Assembly: GCA_964627445.1 (NCBI GenBank)
Contig: CAZVJF010000002.1
Span: 383,217 to 447,216 of the forward strand
From: Luteibaculum sp964627445
Lineage (GTDB): Bacteria; Bacteroidota; Bacteroidia; Flavobacteriales_D; Luteibaculaceae
Direction of reading: 5' to 3'
Length of the DNA stretch: 64,000 nucleotides
The position numbers were made by a program, and so were the translations under genes. This document shows, one piece after another, positions 27,760 through 36,300 of the stretch; the first letter of the stretch is position 1; each line of letters opens with the position of its first letter. The notes below the pieces were generated by a model, which saw only the letters and a list, made by a program, of their open reading frames with translations, was not told where the DNA came from and did not search any database.

Positions 27760-28668
27760 ATGATGCGATTTTCTTTAGGGCTAATAGTAATATTGGCCCT
27801 TTCTTTTACCGCCCAAGCCCAAGAATCTACTACCGACACCACCAACACCAGCCCCTGGAAGTTTAAAGGCCTAAGCGGCTTAAATATGACGCAAGTAGGC
27901 CTTAGTAATTGGAATGGTGGGGGTACTTCGGCCCTCTCCGTTACCCTGTTGGGTGCGTACAGTGCCACTTATACCAAAGGAAAAACCCGTTGGCACAACT
28001 CGCTCAACGCGGCTTACGGTATCCAATACACCGAGGAGCTCGGAAACCGCAAAACCGATGATCGCATCGAGTTTGTTTCTAAGTATGGTCGTACCGCGTT
28101 TAAAAAATGGCGCTACACCTCGGTATTTAATTTTACCTCCCAATTTCAACCCGGGTTCCAATATCCTACCGACACCACGCGTGTTCGTATATCCGATTGG
28201 TTAGCGCCAGGCTATATTAACTTTAGCATTGGTTTGGAGGAACAAACCACCGAGTGGCTTACCGTGTTCGTGTCGCCACTTTCGGCCAAGGTCACTGTGG
28301 TACAAGACGAGGCCTTGTCTGCTCGGGGTGCTTTTGGGGTAGACTCCAACAAAACAGCGCGCTTTGAGTTGGGAGGAATGATACGAGTAGGTATCGATGC
28401 CACATTGATGGAAAACGTATCCTACCAATCTACCTTACAACTGTTTTCCAACTACACAGAAAATCCTGAGAATATTGATGTAAATTGGGACAACTTGATA
28501 TCCTTTAAAGTGAACAAGTTCTTATCTACAAGCTTATCGGTAACCGTAATTTACGATGACGATATTGATATTCCTGTAGATTTAGACGATGATGGCACGG
28601 TGGATATCGAAGCGCCACGAACACAGATAAAACAAGTACTTAGTTTAGGAGTTCAATATCAGTTTTAA
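27760..28668 (+). CDS. DUF3078 family outer-membrane-like protein
   Basis: A 302-residue protein with a signal peptide (cleavage near FTAQAQ) and a mature part that begins with SPWKFKGLSGLNMTQVGLSNW, the DUF3078 hallmark, followed by repeated amphipathic strands and an aromatic C-terminus (LGVQYQF) typical of outer membrane beta-barrels. Function unknown; the family is largely restricted to Bacteroidota. Starts 5 bp after the LytTR gene, and its stop overlaps the next start codon in TAATG, so translation is coupled to the Hpt gene. Confidence 0.85.
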   Translation: MMRFSLGLIVILALSFTAQAQESTTDTTNTSPWKFKGLSGLNMTQVGLSNWNGGGTSALSVTLLGAYSATYTKGKTRWHNSLNAAYGIQYTEELGNRKTDDRIEFVSKYGRTAFKKWRYTSVFNFTSQFQPGFQYPTDTTRVRISDWLAPGYINFSIGLEEQTTEWLTVFVSPLSAKVTVVQDEALSARGAFGVDSNKTARFELGGMIRVGIDATLMENVSYQSTLQLFSNYTENPENIDVNWDNLISFKVNKFLSTSLSVTVIYDDDIDIPVDLDDDGTVDIEAPRTQIKQVLSLGVQYQF

Positions 28669-29021
28669 TGGGCTTAAACTTAGATAATGCCAACGAAATT
28701 GGGGGAAACGACCCGCAATTTCTCAAAGAACTGCTTCTGGTTTACGAGAAGCGTTTTCCAGAGTACTACGATACACTGGAACAGGCCATCGCCAAGCAAG
28801 ATTTGCGCGATACCGCAGATCGACTGCACCGTGTTAAATCGGCTGCCTCGGTTTTAGGTTTTAAGGCGTTCTGTGCCGAGTTGAAAGAGGCCGAGGATTA
28901 TTGCTTAAATCCTGAAGCTAAGAAAGAAAAGGCCTTGGCGCGAAGCTCGGATTTGCTTGTGAAATTTAAGACTACGCTGCAGGAGGTTCAAGAATATCTA
29001 CAGCAGAATTTTGGCAAGTAG
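28668..29021 (+). CDS. Stand-alone Hpt (histidine phosphotransfer) domain protein
   Basis: A 117-residue helical protein. The motif RLHRVKSAASVLGF contains the expected phospho-acceptor H54 with the Lys and the small residues that pack the four-helix bundle. It should shuttle phosphate between receiver domains in a multistep phosphorelay. Its ATG overlaps the DUF3078 stop by one base and it is in the same operon as the LytTR regulator, which is a candidate partner. A kinase is not encoded nearby. Confidence 0.88.
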   Translation: MGLNLDNANEIGGNDPQFLKELLLVYEKRFPEYYDTLEQAIAKQDLRDTADRLHRVKSAASVLGFKAFCAELKEAEDYCLNPEAKKEKALARSSDLLVKFKTTLQEVQEYLQQNFGK

Positions 29022-30042
29022 GGAATACCGCATTGTAGGACAAGGTTTGGCCGGCACTGTGCTGGCCTACATGCTTTTGCAGCAAGGCGCTAAGGTGACT
29101 ATTTGGAATACAAAAAATAGACACAGTGCCTCGTCTGTGGCTGCAGGCATGTGGAATCCGCTCAACTTTAGGCGCTATACCTTTAGTTGGCGCGCTCCAG
29201 AATTAGTGCCTTTTGCCGTGGAGTTTTACCAAAAACTCGAGAAACAGTTAGGAATTCCCTTTGCGTACAACAAATCTTTGTATAGGCGTATACCCGATGC
29301 CAATTCGCGCAATGTGGTGCTAAAAAATATTGCGCAGCTGCGGGATTTTGCAAGCCTTAAGGAATGCGGACCAGAACCTTTTGAAAAAGACCATTTTCCG
29401 TATGGCGTTTTGCAGGTGCACCAGGCCGGTGTGCTCGACCTGAATACCTTTTTGCTAGCCGCTGAGAATGATTTTAGAGCACGAGGAATATTGCAGGAAG
29501 AGGCCTTTTCTTGGGCAGAAGCAACCGACTTTGACGGCATTACCATCTCTTGTGAGGGAGTGGGCATGCAACAAAACCCCTATTTTTCTTGGTTGCCCCT
29601 GGTGGCCAATAAGGGTCAAATCCTCTCGCTGCGAGCTCCCTTACCCGATACCAACGCCATATTTAACTGTGGTAAATTTTTGTTTTTATCGCCACAAGGA
29701 ACCTGGCGTGCCGGTGCTACCTACGAGAACCACTATGAAGACTTACAACCTACAGAAAAAGGCGTAGCCAGCATTGCTGAGCCCATAGAAAAGGCGCTGG
29801 GTAAGCCTTTAGAGGTAACCGATGTTATTAGTGGTTTGCGACCGACTGTAGTAGATCGGAGACCAATGCTGGGCATCCACCCAAAATATAAGAACATTGC
29901 CGTCTTTAACGGATTGGGCACCAAGGGCGTTATGCTAGCTCCTTTTTTTGCTCAGCAGATGGCGACCTTTTTAAACCAAAATGGCGTGCTAGATATCGAA
30001 GTGGACATTCAACGTTTTATAAAAAAGTACTACAATAGCTGA
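29011..30042 (+). CDS. FAD-dependent oxidoreductase (DAO family)
   Basis: A 343-residue protein with an N-terminal Rossmann FAD-binding motif, IVGQGLAGTVLAYML, the segment SVAAGMWNPLNFRRYTFSW, and a C-terminal ISGLRPTVVDRRPMLG region typical of D-amino-acid-oxidase-like flavoproteins. The start chosen is TTG at 29011, overlapping the Hpt gene by 11 bp, because the first in-frame ATG lies after the dinucleotide-binding motif. The substrate is unknown; it may oxidise an amine or hydroxy acid. Confidence 0.85.
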   Translation: MASREYRIVGQGLAGTVLAYMLLQQGAKVTIWNTKNRHSASSVAAGMWNPLNFRRYTFSWRAPELVPFAVEFYQKLEKQLGIPFAYNKSLYRRIPDANSRNVVLKNIAQLRDFASLKECGPEPFEKDHFPYGVLQVHQAGVLDLNTFLLAAENDFRARGILQEEAFSWAEATDFDGITISCEGVGMQQNPYFSWLPLVANKGQILSLRAPLPDTNAIFNCGKFLFLSPQGTWRAGATYENHYEDLQPTEKGVASIAEPIEKALGKPLEVTDVISGLRPTVVDRRPMLGIHPKYKNIAVFNGLGTKGVMLAPFFAQQMATFLNQNGVLDIEVDIQRFIKKYYNS

Positions 30043-30056
30043 CAAGAACCTCGGAT

Positions 30057-30458
30057 ATGATAAAGAAAGTAGAACACCTAGGTATTGCAGTAGCAGACAT
30101 GGAGGCTGGAAACGACCTGTTTACCCGCCTGCTGAACAGGAAACCCTACAAGCGCGAAATAGTAGAACGCGAGGGCGTAACCACCTCTTTTTTTCAGGTA
30201 GGAGAAACGCAAATAGAACTACTGGAGGCCAATAACGAGGAAAGCCCGATTGCCAAATTTGTGGAACGCAAGGGAGGGGGCATACACCACTTTGCGTTTT
30301 ACACCGACAACATTATAGAAGAAATGGCCCGCCTGAAAAAAGAGGGTTTCCAGTTACTCTCAGATGAGCCCAAAACCGGTGCCGATGGCAAACTCATTTG
30401 CTTTTTGCACCCCAAAACCACGGGCGGGGTGCTGGTGGAGCTATGCCAGGATGCTTAG
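30057..30458 (+). CDS. mce: Methylmalonyl-CoA epimerase
   Basis: A 133-residue VOC-superfamily metalloenzyme of normal length. KVEHLGIAVADMEAG, then TQIELLEANNEESPIAKF, GGGIHHFAFYTDN and GGVLVELCQ are the family signatures and carry the metal ligands (the two His and a C-terminal Glu). It interconverts R- and S-methylmalonyl-CoA for the succinyl-CoA/propionyl-CoA route. Convergent with mscS; the two stop regions overlap by 4 bp. Confidence 0.95.
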   Translation: MIKKVEHLGIAVADMEAGNDLFTRLLNRKPYKREIVEREGVTTSFFQVGETQIELLEANNEESPIAKFVERKGGGIHHFAFYTDNIIEEMARLKKEGFQLLSDEPKTGADGKLICFLHPKTTGGVLVELCQDA

Positions 30459-31363
30459 TTTTTAGTGTTAAGGTGCATCTCAGAAAGCGTAGCACCCCCT
30501 TTGATACCAAAATCCAAAGTGCGTATGGGGAACGGTATGGTAATATCGTTGGCATCAAAGGCAGCTTTTATGGCTTTAATGGCTTCGTTGCGCATTTTTA
30601 AGTAGCCTGGATTGTCTGGAAAATCGATCCAAAACTTGATCTCGAAATCTATGGAGCTGTTGCCAAACCCGGTATAGGTAAAGATCATATCCTCCTTGCG
30701 GATTACACCCTCTAAGTTCGCGATGGTGTTTTTTACCAAATCCTCTACTTCCTGGAGATTATCACCGTAGGATACTCCAACAGCCAAATCGATGCGCCTT
30801 TGCCCCAATGCCGAGTAATTTACAATGGCGGTTTGCAACACATCTTTATTCGGTATATATACTTCCTGCCCCTGAAAGGTAAGTACCACGGTAACGCGCA
30901 GATTGGTGCGTAAAACCTTGCCCATGGTGCCGTTAATTTCAACAATTTGCCCCACTAAAAAGGGCTTGCGAAAAGCCAGAATAATACCTGAAATGAAATT
31001 GGCGGCAATATCCTGAAAGGCAAAACCCAATGCCAAACCAATAACTCCTACTCCGGCTAAGAGTGATGTTACTGTTTTATCTAGCTTTAAAACCTCGAGT
31101 ACGGTAAAAATACCCACACCCAATACTGCGTAGTAAATGAAGGTGGTAAAAAGGTTTTGCAACACCGAGTTTTCGGCATAGCGGTTAAAGACCTTTTGCA
31201 CCAATTTTTTGGCCGAGCGTGCCAACAACCAAAAGAAGAAGTAGAGAATAATGGCTGCAATTAAATTGGGCAACATATCAACGGCTAGCGTGAGCCATTC
31301 TTCTACTTTTCCAGTGAGTTGACTAATTGGCTGGGTAAATGATTCTGTTGCAGTTTGTGGCAT
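30455..31363 (-). CDS. MscS-family mechanosensitive ion channel
   Basis: A 302-residue small-conductance channel. Three membrane helices lie in residues 20-150. The pore helix carries LLAGVGVIGLALGFAFQDI, followed by the family signature NFISGIILAFRKPFLVGQIVEING and the cytoplasmic beta and alpha/beta domains ending ITIPFPIRTL. It releases solutes on hypo-osmotic shock. Its length matches E. coli MscS, with no extra N-terminal sensor domain. Confidence 0.94.
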   Translation of the reverse strand: MPQTATESFTQPISQLTGKVEEWLTLAVDMLPNLIAAIILYFFFWLLARSAKKLVQKVFNRYAENSVLQNLFTTFIYYAVLGVGIFTVLEVLKLDKTVTSLLAGVGVIGLALGFAFQDIAANFISGIILAFRKPFLVGQIVEINGTMGKVLRTNLRVTVVLTFQGQEVYIPNKDVLQTAIVNYSALGQRRIDLAVGVSYGDNLQEVEDLVKNTIANLEGVIRKEDMIFTYTGFGNSSIDFEIKFWIDFPDNPGYLKMRNEAIKAIKAAFDANDITIPFPIRTLDFGIKGGATLSEMHLNTKN

Positions 31364-31760
31364 GGTGGTGTGGTTTGGCTTTTAAGGTAGGTAAATATGT
31401 CGGTTAGCACCAAATGGTGGGACTCGTATCATGTACGCAATTTTTTCAGGGTTTGGTCTAGCTGGAGCCTACCCTGTAAAGAACATATAGATGTCTTAAT
31501 TCAGAACTATAGTTGGTTACACATGTACCTTCTGGTCTGTATAAAGCGTTAAACCAAAAAACTGGGTGCCCCATTTCACACTTTTGTGTGAATTTTCATT
31601 TTTCTAGAATAAATTTAAAGGATGAAAAACGTGCTAAAAACCAATATGGGCACGGTTTTTTGGCTTCAAGGAGTAAAAGTTAACTAAAAATTAATTTGAA
31701 GTTTTAGCGTTTTGGTTGTATGCTGGTAACGGAATTTAGTACGGTAAATACCCTCGTGTT
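31364..31760. other. Non-coding stretch upstream of the lipoprotein cluster
   Basis: About 400 bp with no convincing gene. It contains a small hairpin (31575-31581 with 31586-31592, TTCACAC/GTGTGAA, loop TTTT) followed by T-rich sequence. A second terminator-like hairpin is at about 31635-31660 (AAAAACC/GGTTTTT). Either could end a short transcript. No exact TAnnTTTG element was seen close to the small lipoprotein start. Confidence 0.4.
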
Positions 31761-31919
31761 ATGTGTAAGTATGCGCTAATGTTTTTTCTGAGTTTACCGC
31801 TGTTAGCCTTGCAGTGTGAAAAACAAAGTGAAAGTAACAACTGCAATAAAGCACTTTTTCAACTGCCAACCGACAGCCAGGAAGACCAAAATCCAGTAGG
31901 CTATTTGATTATTCTATAA
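31761..31919 (+). CDS. Very small putative lipoprotein, possibly truncated family member
   Basis: A 52-residue reading frame. MCKYALMFFLSLPLLALQC is a signal peptide with a possible lipidated cysteine at 19, though Gln at -1 is unusual. The mature part contains LPTDSQEDQNPVGY, which lines up with LPPITSDGRQTAGF in the two lipoproteins directly downstream and then stops after LIIL. It may be an N-terminal remnant of the same family or a genuine short member. It ends 12 bp before the next start codon, so coexpression is likely. Confidence 0.55.
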   Translation: MCKYALMFFLSLPLLALQCEKQSESNNCNKALFQLPTDSQEDQNPVGYLIIL

Positions 31920-31931
31920 ATCCCTGTTACG

Positions 31932-32615
31932 ATGAAAACCATAACCCACTCAAAAATTGTAGCAATACTGTTGCTGCTGCCGTTTTTTACCCTCTCTTGC
32001 TTAAAAGAAGAAAAAGCCTCAGATATACGTAAAAACAACCCCACAGAAAAAGACAGCAACTTGCCCCCCATAACCTCAGACGGGCGGCAAACCGCAGGTT
32101 TTGTTTACAAAGGCTTTGAGTACAACCTGGTAGATACCTTTTACCCGGGTGGTACTAGTGGGCCACAGAGTGAGTTTTCGGCTCGGTTTAACCCCTTGAA
32201 TGGTGATCGAGTTTTAGTCAAATTTAACAATGTTGGCTATGATACCGAGGATTATATCAGTTTTTCCTTCCTTAAGGAGTATAGTGATTCCGTGCCGATA
32301 AGAATAAATTACAAATATCCTATGCACGGATATTATGAAAACAGAAGAAACCTATACAAGAACAACGACTCCACGTTTATTTCGCTGAATGCATCTTGTG
32401 ATTACGTTCGCTTTGACAATGATCCCTATTACCCTGTAATTGAAGGGTATCTTGAATTTTCTCGCTTTGATACCGTTGAAAACATTGTGGCCGGAACTTT
32501 TGAGATAACCGCCTATATAGATCAAGAACGAACAGCTCCAAATTTAAATACCTGCCAGGATACGGCACGTATTACCAAAGGCCGTTTTGATATGATTATG
32601 ACACGCCTACAATAA
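31932..32615 (+). CDS. Lipoprotein, first copy of a tandem pair
   Basis: A 227-residue lipoprotein. The signal peptide ends FFTLSC, with lipidated C23, and is followed by charged KEEKASDIRK, suggesting surface or outer-membrane placement. NLPPITSDGRQTAGF resembles the start of DUF6252-type Bacteroidota lipoproteins, which is a tentative assignment. The first 80 or so codons are nearly identical to those of the next gene; the middle (about 83-150) diverges and the end (FSRFDTVENIVAGTFEITAY) is shared again. Function unknown. It probably forms an operon with its neighbours. Confidence 0.82.
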   Translation: MKTITHSKIVAILLLLPFFTLSCLKEEKASDIRKNNPTEKDSNLPPITSDGRQTAGFVYKGFEYNLVDTFYPGGTSGPQSEFSARFNPLNGDRVLVKFNNVGYDTEDYISFSFLKEYSDSVPIRINYKYPMHGYYENRRNLYKNNDSTFISLNASCDYVRFDNDPYYPVIEGYLEFSRFDTVENIVAGTFEITAYIDQERTAPNLNTCQDTARITKGRFDMIMTRLQ

Positions 32616-32656
32616 CCCATAACTATTTCCAATTAGCCCATATATCCATTCCCAAA

Positions 32657-33325
32657 ATGAAAACCATAACCCACTCAAAAATTGTAGCAATACTGTTGCT
32701 GCTGCCCTTTTTTACCCTCTCGTGCTTAAAAGAAGAAAAAGCTTCAGATATACGCAAAAACAACCCCACAGAAAAAGATAGCAATTTACCACCCATAACC
32801 TCAGACGGCCGGCAAACCGCAGGTTTTATTTACAAAGGCTTTGAGTACAACCTGGTAGATACCTTTTACCCGGGAGGTACCAGTGGCCCACAAAGCGAGT
32901 TTAGTGCAAGTTCAAGTAGTGGTGAACGAGTTAGTATTTTATTAAACAATGGAGGGTACAATACTCAGAACCAAATTGACATTAATTTTCTTAAAGAATA
33001 CAGTGATTCCATTCCCATCAGGATAAACTACAAATATCCGATGCATGGATACTGGAGTAATAGAACGAATTTGGATCAGAACAATGATTCCGTTTTTGTT
33101 AGCTTAATCGCGGAATGTGATTATGTTAGAAATAGAAACGAACCATACTATCCAGTTTTAGAAGGTTATCTTGAGTTCTCTCGCTTTGATACCGTTGAAA
33201 ATATAGTGGCTGGTACTTTCGAGATTACCGCTTACATAGACCAGGAGCGTTCATCCCCATTAAATAATTGTAAAGATACGGCTCGTATAACCAAAGGCCG
33301 TTTTGATATGATAATGGCTAGATAA
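32657..33325 (+). CDS. Lipoprotein, second copy of a tandem pair
   Basis: A 222-residue paralogue of the preceding gene. It has the same signal peptide and C23 lipidation site, the same motif NLPPITSDGRQTAGF and the same C-terminal ITKGRFDMIM. It differs in the middle, where residues about 83-150 carry Asn/Ser-rich changes (for example SSSGERVSILLNNGGY). The pattern of conserved ends and a variable core suggests duplication followed by diversification or gene conversion. Starts 41 bp after its twin and 41 bp before the giant T9SS protein gene. Confidence 0.82.
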   Translation: MKTITHSKIVAILLLLPFFTLSCLKEEKASDIRKNNPTEKDSNLPPITSDGRQTAGFIYKGFEYNLVDTFYPGGTSGPQSEFSASSSSGERVSILLNNGGYNTQNQIDINFLKEYSDSIPIRINYKYPMHGYWSNRTNLDQNNDSVFVSLIAECDYVRNRNEPYYPVLEGYLEFSRFDTVENIVAGTFEITAYIDQERSSPLNNCKDTARITKGRFDMIMAR

Positions 33326-33366
33326 TTTTTTCAAACACTTTTAACAAACCCAAAATCCATCCTTCC

Positions 33367-36300
33367 ATGAATACTATTGCCCAAATTTTACGGGTAGCTG
33401 CACTTGTAGTGCTCGTTGCACGACTTAGCGCCCAAGAACCACCCCAATCTTTTGCCAACTCGCATGCCGAGTTATTCGAACATGTTAATTTTTCTCAGTT
33501 GGGCACACCCTATTTCATTCATAAGTCGCCCTATTTTAATCAAGTATCGCTGTTTAATGGAACTACAGATGCCCCTGCGGCAGACTATAATACGCTGCGC
33601 TTTGGCTATATGGCTTTGTACTATGCCCAAATGCAAGAAACGGGCATGGAAGACCCCATAAGCTTTTTTGAGGGCTATGAAGAAAGCTATGACACCGATG
33701 ACCCCAATATAGACCTCAGTTTTATTGATGTAACAGCCACAAAGTTTTATGACGATGCACTGGAAACAGGTAAACTAACAGTAAGAAACAACCAGTTTTA
33801 TAATGTCCCCGGCCAAAATCCTTTTGAGGAAGTACGTGTGATGGTCTGTGCCCCCAATGTGCACACATTGCACATAAGCAGTGGTACCGAGTTGCGCTTT
33901 AATTTACCCATGCAAAACGTGTACTCCCCTGCAAGTGGAAATGCCAACCCCTTTAGCGAGTTTGCCATAGATTTTAATCTAGGACAGGGCTACGAAAACG
34001 TTGCGCTAAACAACCTTCCCGGAGCCAATCAGGTGTTTCTAACTCCCTATACCTCGGTTACAAATTTTAGCAGGCCAGGGAGTTATAAGGTAGACATGGA
34101 TTTTAGGTTTAAGCTGCAAGGCGAAAGCCAATACCGCTATGCTGCTGCTAGCTTCTTTATTGTGGTAGAAAGAGAGGATCCGCCAGCTTTTGGTTTGGAA
34201 ACCGTGGTAATTGATCCAACCCAAGAGCACTCTGGCGGAGCGATTAGAATTGACTACAGTTGCTTTGACAATCGGATACGCAAACCCTTAATTTTTATAG
34301 AAGGTTATGACCCAGATAATAGTGAAGATTTAGATGATGGATTGCGGACATTTAATGCAACAGCTCAAAATAATGTAACCTTGCGGAATATTCTTGTTCG
34401 AGATTCCGACTACGATATCGTTATCCTCAACCCCAATGACGGAGGTGATGATATACGCAGAAACGCGGCTTTGCTGCGCGATGTAATTCGTTTAATTAAC
34501 GAGCGCAAAGAGGCCAACGGGTCGGTAGAAAAAAACGTAGTTATGGGCGGTATAGTAGCGCGTTACGCTTTGCGCACCATGGAGCTAAACGGTGAAGACC
34601 ACCAATGTAACAGACTCATTACAGTAGATTCTCCCCACAACGGTGCTGTGGTAGATCCCGGGTTTCACGCTTTATACAGTTACATATACGATTTTAGTTT
34701 TTCCATTACGGCAGATTTTCCTGTTGTGGGTGAAGTTGTTTTAAAGAGAATACCACTTAGGGACTTGTTGCCGGAGCAATTCGAAAGGATAAATGATTTA
34801 GTGGAGTATCCTAACTCTATGGCTGCAAGGCAATTACTTATACAGCGGCAAAATTTGCCAGCTTTGCAGTCATCTTTGCACGATGATTTATTCCAAGAAC
34901 TCCGAGCTATTGGGCTCCCGGAGCAAACGGAAAATATTGCAATTACCAACGGTTCACTGCTGAACGACAATATTCCAGGGTTTAATGCAGGGGATAGAAT
35001 ATTAAAGATAAGACAGGCGATACCCCTGTTGTTGGTATTTGGGTACACCTCGGTTGATATATATTCAGTCCCTGCCAGTGGCTCAGGTAAAGTTTTTGAT
35101 TTATACATAAAAGGTAAAGTTTTGGGTGTGTACAGTGATGATGATCATGCAACACATAACGTCCAAGGATTAAAACCTTTGGTTCATTCAGCTGGTGGTT
35201 TTGAATCGTTTGATGATCCTTTAGATGGAACCCACCCGGATGTAAGGAACTTTCTAGAATTTTTTGGAGATATTGAATTCGAGCAACCGATACAAAACTT
35301 TGTACCGGTAAACAGTGCTATTGGGGTTAGGAACTGGGATCAAAACTTTAATATTCGACCTATTGATTTTGCTGATGATTTTGGCGCGATTACCGATTTT
35401 GATAGGATTCTAGGCCCTGGTTTAAATGGGGTGCCCAACCAAAATGAAGATCATGCTACACTTAATCCTACAGTAGTAACCCAGCTTGCAGATATTTTAG
35501 CTTTCGATGATGAAATACTCAATGTATTGACAATTAATACGTTTCGGAGTTTCAATTTTGGATCGGATGGAACTTTCCTAACATCTAACATTATCACAAA
35601 TAGTAAAAAAGTAACCGCCAATGCTTATATAGGTGTTAATGCAGATTTGCCTTTAGGGCAAAATGGCGTAACCCTGGCAACACCTACTGAACCCAATTTT
35701 TTAGTTAACGTAGGAGAGGGCTGTGCATCACCAGCTGTTATTTCAATAGAAATACAAGATGATGCTTCATTAACGGTAGGAGCTACCAATGCGGAGTTAA
35801 TAGGTCAATTGGTATTTCTTAGAAATACGGAATTAATTTTACGGGAGGGTTCTTCCTTGCGTATCAGTGAAGGTAGTACGGTGCACATCACACCGGAAGC
35901 AGCGATCACCATAGAGCCAGGGGCATCCATAACTGTGGAACCTGGTGGGCAACTACTGATTGAAGGAGATTTTGATATACCCGAAAACGGTAATGGCCTG
36001 GCATTTACTGGAGGTGGGTTGGTTTCCTTTTTGAGTAGCGGCACCTTCCCTATAAATTCAGAAACTACCTTATCCGTTGAAGGTGGTACTCAATTAATCA
36101 CAGTAGAAAGTATAGATGTCAACTACGCTGGTGACAAGGTAATGCAGCTTACCGAAGGAGCTAGTTTCCAAATAGCAGGTGAGGTAAACCTAGCAGGCGG
36201 CTCTGTTTTTGGTATTGCTAATAGCTCAGACCCAGACCACGGTTATATTAGTTTGGTAAGACCTTTGAGCTCAGACGAAGGAATTGGTGTCCTAAACAAC

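Noticed and set aside
31932..33325. Duplicated lipoprotein ends as mobile-element repeats
   Set aside because: The similarity follows codon positions with mainly synonymous changes, as expected for gene duplication; no transposase or target-site duplication was seen.
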